Below are positions 1 through 6,373 of a stretch of 10,468 bases of DNA, piece after piece (positions within the stretch are counted from its first letter, which is position 1; every line of letters begins with the position of its first letter). Both the position numbers and the translations under genes were made by a program. The notes under the pieces were generated by a model. It was not told the DNA's origin and searched no databases. It was given only the letters and a program-made list of their open reading frames with translations. The DNA lies in NCBI GenBank assembly GCA_020849075.1, contig JADLGZ010000179.1:1-10468 (forward strand), given 5' to 3'. Source of the stretch: Fimbriimonadaceae bacterium. GTDB lineage: Bacteria; Armatimonadota; Fimbriimonadia; Fimbriimonadales; Fimbriimonadaceae.

Positions 1-87
1 CGTATCCTCAATGGGGACGCGGCCCAACGCATGGAACAGCCCTCAGTTCAGTTGCCTGAAGGACCAGCCATGCCAATTGTTCGATGA
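1..87 (+). CDS. C-terminal end of an unidentified protein (partial)
   Basis: Frame 1 is open from the left edge of the window and ends at TGA (85-87), giving 28 residues that finish in PAMPIVR. The stop overlaps the ATG of the next gene in an ATGA arrangement, the same junction seen between the membrane protein and glnD, which is why I regard this as the tail of a real, co-transcribed upstream gene. The tail is rich in Pro, Gln and Glu and shows no recognisable domain, so no function can be given. A chance open frame of this length is possible; the overlap pattern is the main support. Confidence 0.5.
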   Translation, partial: RILNGDAAQRMEQPSVQLPEGPAMPIVR

Positions 88-1625
88 GCCCTGGCTCGCG
101 GCTACTCTGGGGCTCTCTACTGGGAGCTCTTCTAGTACTTCTTATCCATCCCGCTACCGGCCCCTTTTACCGACTCTTTTTCAATCAACTTGGTCCCTCT
201 AGGGTCCTTTCTACTTCGCCCGACCTGCTAGCTAATGTCCTCACCGTTGGTCAGCCGAGGGACAAGAGGAGCGCTGCCTTCTTTTTACTGATCGCTTCCC
301 GTGAACTTTCCTACCCGTATGGACTCAATGCACGAGAGGCAGGCTTCGCTGAAGAAGTCGCTCGCAAGTACTCCGAGATTGACCAAGATAATGCGTTTTG
401 GCCACAAATGGCAACCGTGTTCGCCCGGGCGTCCGGTGATAGTAGCCGCCAGAGTGCCCAATGGCTCCAGGCATCGAAAGCAGCCAGATGGGACGATGGA
501 CAAACCCAGCGCCTTCTCTTTCTTTCAAGAGAGCTTGAAAGTGAGTTCGGAAGCGATTTAGCCTGGCAAAAGGCCGCCCTTGCCCAAGCTCGGAGTGATG
601 TTCATGCCACGGCGATCGCGGGTGTCGCCCGCACGCTCCGACCTGATGACCCTGCAGATACCGAGGTTCGGCTAGCTTCCTTATACAATGGGCAACTCAT
701 GCTTGAAGGAGCTCGTTCAATGAGTATTGGGGCGGTCGGCATCCAGATTATGCGTGAAGCCAGTTTCTCAGGGCGTGAACTCCCATCAGCCAGCTATGCC
801 CAAAATTTGCGTCAAAGACAGGCCTTTTTGAACCTGCTTAGTCTTCATGATGGGCCGCAAACGGCGGCAATCGTTGACTCTCTTTACCGTAACGCTGATT
901 CATGGACTGCTGTAGTGAATCATGCTGGTAATCGCGAAGATAGGCGGAACCGTGAATTGTTAGCTACCCTTGCCGCTTCCCTTCCGGGGCCGTTCGTATA
1001 TCTCGCCCTAAGTGGCTGCTTGATCTGGATCGCTGGATGGGTACTCCGATTTCATAAAATTAGCCATTGGCTCTTTTCGTATCCGGTAGCTCCTGTCCTT
1101 GGACTGATCGCTGGCGTCATAGTCTTTCTCTCGACTCACCTCATCTGGCCTTCTCTTTGGGCGGTATTGAGTTTGGCATTCTTTGTATTTCAACCCGCCG
1201 CCATCAGATCAGTCCCCGTCAGCAGGCTGACCCCCCAGCATCGAATACTGACCTGTGTCGTAGGGGCAATCTTCTCCCTATGTTTCGTAATGTTTGTTAT
1301 GGGACTCGGTGCACCCATGCGGGCCATGTGCAGTTCCTTTGGCGTCCCAATTGAGTACCAAGCCGGTTCAGCTGTACTACTCGGTCTCTGCCTGCTCATG
1401 CTCAGCATCGTCGTCTTCTCCGCTCCCGTGTGGGCTCTTATATTGCGTTTCGATGCTGTGTCCGTACTGCGGGTTGCCCTGAAGGAGGTAGGCAAGGGTC
1501 TCCTCCTTGCCGGGGTCATCGGAAGCGTCGTCTCCGCACCGCTATCAGTTTGGCTGGACCGTAGTGTTGCTGATCCAATCAGTAAGACACTTCTCAACGA
1601 ACCCAACCTATACTTGAGCGAATGA
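84..1625 (+). CDS. Multi-pass membrane protein of unknown function, coupled to glnD
   Basis: I do not recognise this 513-residue protein. One hydrophobic segment lies at about residues 7-24. It is followed by a hydrophilic, probably helical domain (about 30-300) and then about six more membrane segments at roughly 302-321, 331-351, 354-373, 388-408, 427-454 and 470-490. Basic residues cluster in the loops after segments 2, 4 and 6 (RFHK; RSVPVSR to QHR; RFDAVSVLR to KEVGK). By the positive-inside rule this puts the roughly 270-residue domain outside the cytoplasm. That domain holds short helical stretches such as DNAFWPQMA (102-110) that loosely recall degenerate TPR/helical-repeat proteins, but no catalytic motif is visible. 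The ATG at 84 overlaps the upstream stop, and the TGA overlaps the glnD start, so translation is probably coupled on both sides. No clear Shine-Dalgarno precedes the start. A role linked to nitrogen signalling is only a guess from position. The coding call is firm; the function is unknown. Confidence 0.85.
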   Translation: MSPGSRLLWGSLLGALLVLLIHPATGPFYRLFFNQLGPSRVLSTSPDLLANVLTVGQPRDKRSAAFFLLIASRELSYPYGLNAREAGFAEEVARKYSEIDQDNAFWPQMATVFARASGDSSRQSAQWLQASKAARWDDGQTQRLLFLSRELESEFGSDLAWQKAALAQARSDVHATAIAGVARTLRPDDPADTEVRLASLYNGQLMLEGARSMSIGAVGIQIMREASFSGRELPSASYAQNLRQRQAFLNLLSLHDGPQTAAIVDSLYRNADSWTAVVNHAGNREDRRNRELLATLAASLPGPFVYLALSGCLIWIAGWVLRFHKISHWLFSYPVAPVLGLIAGVIVFLSTHLIWPSLWAVLSLAFFVFQPAAIRSVPVSRLTPQHRILTCVVGAIFSLCFVMFVMGLGAPMRAMCSSFGVPIEYQAGSAVLLGLCLLMLSIVVFSAPVWALILRFDAVSVLRVALKEVGKGLLLAGVIGSVVSAPLSVWLDRSVADPISKTLLNEPNLYLSE

Positions 1626-3943
1626 TCCGCGATTTGGTGTTCTCAGGAAACCCATCGGGTTTAGTCTGGTCACGAGCTTGGTCAGATGAGCTTGATGGCG
1701 TCATTCAGCGGATCTACGATGCAACCCTCGCGGATTTTGGGCAATTGCAGTCCATCGCTCTCATTGCCACGGGAGGCTATGGCAGGCAGGAACTCTCACC
1801 TTACTCGGACCTTGACGTTGCAGTTGTGCCGACCGATGAACAATTGCCAGGGCTGGACACGGCGATCCGGGCCTTGTTCAATGCTCTCCATGCGAAACTC
1901 TCCGCTGAACTTGGTCTCAAAGTCGACTACGCTTATCGGGTTTTGTCAGATGCGCCGGGTTTTGACCCGACGACCCGCACAGGGCTACTCGAAATGCGAC
2001 ATATCACGGGTAATCCTCACGCTTTCGAGAGCCTAGGTGCCGCCTTTTGGGAGACATTCTCTGTTGGTGATTTCCTTATCGCAAAGATTGAAGAACGCCG
2101 GCTCGGCTCCGCCAAGACCAACTCTACTCCCTTCGTTGTCACACCGCACCTCAAGGAGGGGTCGGGAGGCCTGCGCGACTTTCAGGCCGCAAATTGGGTC
2201 CGACTTGCCTTAGGGGAAACCACTATAGCCGGGCCATCTTTGGACTACGATCAAATATTGAAGATTCGGAACTGCCTCCATCTATTGCGTGAGAGGGAGG
2301 TGGATCAACTGACCCACCTAGCTCAGGGTGAGCTTGCGGACAGGTTTGGATGGGAGCCGCGATTGATGATGACTCAGTTGCATGCAGCAATGGAGTCCCT
2401 TCACCGCTACTGGCGCGAGACGGTTAGTGGAATAGCAGAAAGATCCTTTGCCCTTGCTGACAATGTAACAGCTTCGCAAGGCAAGATGCACATCAACTCA
2501 GGCGCCACCCCTAGCGAAGCGGCAATCGGCGTTGCCAATGCAATCGCATTGGGCATCCGGCGGGGCAAATATGAACAGACATTGCAACTGGGGCCTCCGA
2601 ATCCGGGACAGGCATTGCGCGCGCTGATGCAGGGCGAACAGGTAATACGGGAACTTGAAGAGGCCGCTGTGCTCAAGGTTCTCTTGCCAGAGCTCACCGA
2701 AACGAAAGCTCTCCTTCCTGACGATCATAGCCATATCTACACTGTATTTGAACATTCGGTCCAGGCAATTAGGAACCTGGAGAACCTACCTCCATTTCAC
2801 GCCGAACTCTATCGTCGAATCCAAGATAAGGGCGCCCTCTGGCTTGCCACCCTCATGCATGACGTGGGGAAATCAAACCAAGAAAGCTCCCACAGCATCT
2901 CCGGGGAGAAGATGGTTCACCAAATGGCCGAGCGCTGGCAACTGGACCAAGATCGTGCTGATGCCGTGGGATGGCTGGTCCGCAACCACTTGCTGATGTC
3001 CCACACGATCCGCATGCGCGATGTAGCTCAGCCCGAAACCATTCGCGAGTTCGTTTCCCAAATGCCCTCCATAGAGCACTTATTAATGCTCACGGTTCTC
3101 ACTTGGGCCGATTCAAATGCGGTTGGCCCAGGCATATGGACATCCGCTCAGGACGGCTTCTTGCAGGAACTATGTGAAAGAGCAGAGAATGCTATGCGCT
3201 CGGAATCGCCCCCGATTGCGGATGCCGAGGTTGCCCGCTCCATGCTCCGTCGATCGCTCAAGCATGGCCAACATAGTGAAACTGAAGTCCAAGCATTCCT
3301 TCAAATCATGCCCGCCCACTATGTCCTGAGCACGTCGCCGGACGACGTTCTCGCTCACTTGGAGCTGGCCGCTATGGCTCAACGAGGGCAAATTGTCGTT
3401 GCTTTCTCGCCCAATGCCAAGCTAGGGGCGACCGATCTCACGCTGGCGGCGCCCGACCAACCTGGTCTGCTTAGTCGCGCACTTGGCTTGATTTATGCGT
3501 TGGACATCAGCGTCATTGGGCTCCGCGCAAGCACCACGTCGGGCGCACAACCCATCGCACTGGATGTTTTCACCCTCAGCTTTGGCGGTGGGCCAGTGCC
3601 GCCCAGCACAGGGAGCGCTCTAAAACAACACCTCTTGAGTCACTTGGATAGCGATGATGCAATCTTGGAGATTTTGCGGGAGCGCGGCAAGACAATCGAT
3701 GTGAAACCTGGCGAGGCCGCTTTGGTCTATCACTTTGGCCATCCTGGACTATTGGAGATCAGGGGGAAGAGGGGGCGGGGTATGGCTTACCGTCTGAGCC
3801 GCATTATCGCCCGCGAGGGGTGGAACGTCTTGGGAGCACGTGTGGGCCAGTGGGCCGGGCAGAGCACGGCAAGTTTCACCCTCACAGGACCTGGAGGCGC
3901 CGATCTAATGGCCGAGGACATCCGCCGAGCCTTTGGCGAGTAG
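1622..3943 (+). CDS. glnD: Bifunctional [protein-PII] uridylyltransferase/uridylyl-removing enzyme GlnD
   Basis: GlnD adds UMP to PII proteins when glutamine is low and removes it when glutamine is high, so setting glutamine synthetase activity and nitrogen gene expression; it is cytosolic. Domains in order: nucleotidyltransferase with GGYGRQELSPYSDLD (residues 51-65, metal-binding Asp at 63 and 65); the family block LKEGSGGLRDFQ (177-188); an HD hydrolase domain with His378, the HDVGK doublet His413-Asp414, NHLLMS (455-460) and Asp497 in WADSNA; and a first ACT domain at about 604-640 with DQPGLL. A second ACT-like region (about 709-756) keeps the beta-alpha-beta pattern, but its ligand turn, normally like DRPGLL, reads KRGRGMA. 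At 773 residues it is shorter than the E. coli enzyme (about 890). The ATG overlaps the stop of the membrane protein gene (ATGA), indicating translational coupling. No PII (glnB/glnK) or amtB gene lies in the window. The name is confident; how the altered second ACT domain affects glutamine sensing is unknown. Confidence 0.95.
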   Translation: MIRDLVFSGNPSGLVWSRAWSDELDGVIQRIYDATLADFGQLQSIALIATGGYGRQELSPYSDLDVAVVPTDEQLPGLDTAIRALFNALHAKLSAELGLKVDYAYRVLSDAPGFDPTTRTGLLEMRHITGNPHAFESLGAAFWETFSVGDFLIAKIEERRLGSAKTNSTPFVVTPHLKEGSGGLRDFQAANWVRLALGETTIAGPSLDYDQILKIRNCLHLLREREVDQLTHLAQGELADRFGWEPRLMMTQLHAAMESLHRYWRETVSGIAERSFALADNVTASQGKMHINSGATPSEAAIGVANAIALGIRRGKYEQTLQLGPPNPGQALRALMQGEQVIRELEEAAVLKVLLPELTETKALLPDDHSHIYTVFEHSVQAIRNLENLPPFHAELYRRIQDKGALWLATLMHDVGKSNQESSHSISGEKMVHQMAERWQLDQDRADAVGWLVRNHLLMSHTIRMRDVAQPETIREFVSQMPSIEHLLMLTVLTWADSNAVGPGIWTSAQDGFLQELCERAENAMRSESPPIADAEVARSMLRRSLKHGQHSETEVQAFLQIMPAHYVLSTSPDDVLAHLELAAMAQRGQIVVAFSPNAKLGATDLTLAAPDQPGLLSRALGLIYALDISVIGLRASTTSGAQPIALDVFTLSFGGGPVPPSTGSALKQHLLSHLDSDDAILEILRERGKTIDVKPGEAALVYHFGHPGLLEIRGKRGRGMAYRLSRIIAREGWNVLGARVGQWAGQSTASFTLTGPGGADLMAEDIRRAFGE

Positions 3944-3985
3944 GAAGATCGGTGCCAACAAGCGGTATCCTCCTTGGGTCTTCAT

Positions 3986-4438
3986 ATGAATATCTTGATC
4001 TTCGGTCTGGGCCGGACGGGAGCGGCCCTAGCCCTTCAGTTATCGCGACAACACAGTGTGACTATCATTGAACAGAACCCGGATGCCGTTCGACGGCTTG
4101 GGGCAAAGCACACTTGCAATGTCGTCATAGGGAGCGGCATTGATGAAGACACCCTCGTTCGAGCGGGTATCGCAACTGCGGATGCCTTCTTTGCTGTGAC
4201 ACGCGGAGACAATACCAACTTGATGGCCGCCCAAGTAGCCCAAATCAACTACAAGGTCAAGCACATCTGCGTAAGGGTTGCAGACCCGAACCGCGCACAG
4301 GCATATCGGAACCTTGGCATGACTTGCATCACCCCTGCTCTCATCATCGCCGGCATGATGCGCGATTGGCTAACCGATACCCCCTATGAGCAAATTGATT
4401 CATACAATGTCCTACCCGCGGAAATGGAGGTCATCTAG
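3986..4438 (+). CDS. TrkA-type potassium-uptake regulator, RCK_N domain only
   Basis: A 150-residue Rossmann-fold protein equal to a single RCK_N (TrkA_N) domain. The dinucleotide loop is GLGRTG (residues 7-12) and the acidic residue ending strand 2, which binds the adenosine ribose of NAD, is Glu29 (IIEQN). Family conservation continues through the AFFAVTRGDNTNL stretch and the RVADPN stretch. The usual Gly-Asp after strand 3 reads Gly-Ser (IGSGID). No RCK_C domain follows; the chain ends soon after the helix that normally links the two domains. I place the start at ATG 3986 because the protein then opens MNILIFGLG as in other TrkA proteins. An in-frame TTG at 3974 would add four residues but is less likely. 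No strong ribosome binding site is visible. The gene lies 42 bases after glnD and its TAG is directly followed by the ATG of the next trkA gene. RCK proteins bind the cytosolic face of TrkH/KtrB channels and gate them with nucleotides; that channel gene is not in this window. Confidence 0.88.
   Translation: MNILIFGLGRTGAALALQLSRQHSVTIIEQNPDAVRRLGAKHTCNVVIGSGIDEDTLVRAGIATADAFFAVTRGDNTNLMAAQVAQINYKVKHICVRVADPNRAQAYRNLGMTCITPALIIAGMMRDWLTDTPYEQIDSYNVLPAEMEVI
4426..4430 (+). promoter_or_regulatory. Ribosome binding site of the second trkA gene
   Basis: GGAGG sits inside the last codons of the upstream trkA gene, eight bases before the ATG at 4439. It is the clearest Shine-Dalgarno sequence in the plus-strand cluster. 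It suggests the second protein can be initiated strongly in its own right as well as through coupling at the TAGATG junction. Confidence 0.7.
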
Positions 4439-5095
4439 ATGTACTTGATCCTAGTTGGGGGCGGAAATGTGGGGATGCAACTCGCGAAGAAGTTGATCGG
4501 CCGCGGCCATGAGGTCTTGCTGATGGAAAAGGATGGTAAGCAGGCCACAAGACTTGCCACGATTCTTGGTGAAGAATCTGTGTTCGTTGGCGATGGTTGC
4601 GAAGTTGCTACTCAAAAGGAAGCTGGCTTCAATCGAGCCGATGCGGTTGTCGCGGTCACCGGCGAGGATGAGGACAACCTCGTCGTGTGCCAAATGGCCA
4701 AGGTTGTTTGGAATGTCCAGCGCGTTCTCGCTCGGGTAAATGATCCCTCCCACGAAGAAATCTTCAAGAAGATTGGCGTGGATCAGACAGTTTCAGCTAC
4801 ATCCCTGATCTTTAGCTTATTGGACCAGCAAATCACGATGGATGAGTTTATCCAAGTGGGAGCTCTTGCCAAGGGAAATATTGAGATTGTGGAGCTGATT
4901 CTGTCCGGCCGATCACCCGTTCTCGGCATGGCAGTCAGAGACCTTACTCTTCCCCCCAAGACGAATATCATTTACATTCTTCGAAAGGAGCAAGGACTTT
5001 TGGTGAGCGGAGACACCACCTTTGAGGAAGGCGACACCATACTCGCGCTCGTGCCCAGCGACCAAGCGGACGCCCTGCGTGGCATGTTGCACTAG
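4439..5095 (+). CDS. trkA: TrkA-type potassium-uptake regulator, RCK_N plus RCK_C
   Basis: A 218-residue protein with a full RCK unit. The N-terminal Rossmann domain (about 1-125) carries GGGNVG at residues 7-12, the ribose-binding acidic residue Glu30 (LLMEKD), and Gly51-Asp52 followed by the AVVAVTGEDEDNL stretch. The RCK_C/TrkA_C domain spans about 138-218, including GMAVRDLTLP and FEEGDTILALVP near the end. This is the length of KtrA/half-TrkA proteins (about 220), whereas the E. coli TrkA (about 458) has two such units fused. With the RCK_N-only gene directly upstream (TAGATG junction), the pair resembles a split TrkA lacking the first RCK_C domain. It is predicted to bind NAD(H) or ATP/ADP and control a TrkH/KtrB K+ channel at the membrane. 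Its TAG stop lies within the CTAG that also ends the opposing E2 gene. Confidence 0.92.
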   Translation: MYLILVGGGNVGMQLAKKLIGRGHEVLLMEKDGKQATRLATILGEESVFVGDGCEVATQKEAGFNRADAVVAVTGEDEDNLVVCQMAKVVWNVQRVLARVNDPSHEEIFKKIGVDQTVSATSLIFSLLDQQITMDEFIQVGALAKGNIEIVELILSGRSPVLGMAVRDLTLPPKTNIIYILRKEQGLLVSGDTTFEEGDTILALVPSDQADALRGMLH

Positions 5096-6306
5096 CTCAG
5101 GAGCTTCGTTGGGTTCTCAAGATAGTTCTTAACCACGTTCACGAATCGAGCACCAATCGCCCCATCCACCACGCGGTGATCAAACGACCCAGTGATGTTC
5201 ATGCGCCAACGAATCTCGAGTTCGTCGGAATCCTCGTCAACCGCAACCGGAACGCGCTTTGCGGTTCCAATCGCCACTATCGCGGCGTTCGGCTCATTGA
5301 TGATCGCACAGAAACTATCAACGTTGAGCATGCCCATATTGCTGATGCTGAAGGTGCTACCGCTCATCTCATCGGGAAGTAGTTTGCCGTCCCGAGCTTT
5401 CTTCACGAGTTCACGCACTTCCCCACTGATTTCACGTAGCGACTTCTGGTCCGCATTCTTGACAACCGGAACGAGGAGCCCCTCATCCACGGCGGCGGCG
5501 ATTCCGATGTGAACATCACCGTACTGGAGAATCTTGTTTTCGGCGAAAGTGGCGTTCACTTCAGGCATTTCTTGAAGGGCCCGGGTGCAGGCCATGACGA
5601 CAAAGTCGTTGACGCTTACCTTGCCACTCTCTTCCTGCTCGAAGAGTTCCCGCAGAGCGTAGATCTTTTCAATATCCACTTCCACCGTGACATAGAAGTG
5701 CGGCACTGTCTGCTTGGAGTGCTGCGTTCGTTGAGCGATGATTTGTCTCAGGCGGCTCAGAGGCACTTCGGTATCGCCCTTGGCAGCGATGGTTGGCTTG
5801 GCAACATGTTGGACAGGCGTGATTCCCCGGACATCCCTTTCGATGATCCGCCCGCCAGGGCCAGTACCGGTAATGGTGGAGAGGTCAATGCCTGCCTCAG
5901 CCGCAATCTTCTTCGCAAGGGGACTCGCCTTGATTCTCAAGCCATTCGCTGGCGCGGTCGCCGGCTGGGCTACATCCGGGCCGGAGGGATGACTTGCCGT
6001 TGGGATGCTCGGTGCCTCAGCTTGCGGCGCTGGCGTTAATCCACTACCCCAGCCTTCCGGGATCTTTTCCCCGTCTTTGAGGAGTACCGCGATGGGAACT
6101 CCGACCGGAACCGTATCTCCACCTTTGATCAAGAAGCCAGTTAGGATCCCGCTACCTGGCGACTCTAACTCCAGCGTAGCCTTGTCCGTCTGGATATTAC
6201 CAATCACCTCTCCAGTCCGGACCTTCTCGCCGTCTTTCTTGAGCCAATCGACGAGGGTGCCTTCCTCCATTCCGTCGCCCATCTTGGGCATGATCACTTC
6301 GGTCAT
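5092..6306 (-). CDS. pdhC: Dihydrolipoamide acyltransferase (E2 of a 2-oxoacid dehydrogenase complex, probably pyruvate)
   Basis: A 404-residue E2 core enzyme that moves the acyl group from lipoyl-lysine to CoA. Domains in order: one lipoyl domain (about 1-80) with the lipoylated Lys42 in the TDKATLELESP context; a Pro/Ala-rich linker (about 90-122); a peripheral-subunit-binding domain (about 125-160) with SPLAKKIAAEAGID and GPGGRIIERDV; a second linker; and the catalytic acyltransferase domain (about 178-404) with SFDHRVVDG, giving His377 and Asp381 of the active site. The length is normal for single-lipoyl bacterial E2. Substrate cannot be read with certainty; the MPKMGDGMEEG opening and SISNMGML block resemble pyruvate-type E2s more than SucB. 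E1 (pdhA/pdhB) and E3 (lpd) are not adjacent. The ATG at 6306 follows a good ribosome binding site. The gene ends in a CTAG shared with the opposing trkA gene. Confidence 0.93.
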   Translation of the reverse strand: MTEVIMPKMGDGMEEGTLVDWLKKDGEKVRTGEVIGNIQTDKATLELESPGSGILTGFLIKGGDTVPVGVPIAVLLKDGEKIPEGWGSGLTPAPQAEAPSIPTASHPSGPDVAQPATAPANGLRIKASPLAKKIAAEAGIDLSTITGTGPGGRIIERDVRGITPVQHVAKPTIAAKGDTEVPLSRLRQIIAQRTQHSKQTVPHFYVTVEVDIEKIYALRELFEQEESGKVSVNDFVVMACTRALQEMPEVNATFAENKILQYGDVHIGIAAAVDEGLLVPVVKNADQKSLREISGEVRELVKKARDGKLLPDEMSGSTFSISNMGMLNVDSFCAIINEPNAAIVAIGTAKRVPVAVDEDSDELEIRWRMNITGSFDHRVVDGAIGARFVNVVKNYLENPTKLLS

Positions 6307-6309
6307 AAA

Positions 6310-6317
6310 CTTCCTTC
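6310..6317 (-). promoter_or_regulatory. Ribosome binding site of the E2 gene
   Basis: On the minus strand GAAGGAAG lies three bases upstream of the ATG at 6306, its AGGA core about six bases away. It supports the chosen start, which also gives the standard E2 N-terminus MTEVIMPKMG. Confidence 0.65.
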
Positions 6318-6319
6318 AA

Positions 6320-6366
6320 TGTCGCGCCGTTGCGAGCTAACTAGATTATGGCGCGAAACCGCGACA
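6320..6366 (-). other. Inverted repeats in the leader of the E2 gene
   Basis: The 67-base gap between the stop of the conserved protein and the E2 start holds two nested inverted repeats. One is a 7-base stem, 6320-6326 (TGTCGCG) with 6360-6366 (CGCGACA). The other is a 6-base stem, 6323-6328 (CGCGCC) with 6350-6355 (GGCGCG). They share bases 6323-6326, so only one can form at a time in RNA. There is no T-run after them, so they do not look like a terminator. An RNA processing site, a stability element or a protein-binding site are possible; chance in GC-rich sequence is also possible. Confidence 0.35.
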
Positions 6367-6373
6367 GCCTGAT

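Noticed and set aside
1190..1606. 138-codon minus-strand open frame opposite the membrane protein gene
   Set aside because: It lies wholly within a better supported coding gene, has no recognisable domain and reads as low-complexity Ser/Thr/Arg-rich sequence typical of an antisense shadow.
2873..3391. Several 65-75 codon open frames on both strands inside glnD
   Set aside because: They overlap the HD and linker regions of glnD, have no family features, and are expected shadows of a long coding frame.
3967..3975. ATCCTCCTT just before trkA, resembling the 3' end of 16S rRNA
   Set aside because: It is on the wrong sense to act as a Shine-Dalgarno sequence and no rRNA sequence surrounds it; most likely chance.
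5509..6039. 176-codon plus-strand open frame opposite the E2 gene
   Set aside because: Antisense to the lipoyl-linker, subunit-binding and catalytic domains of an unmistakable E2; its residues are a mirror of that coding sequence.
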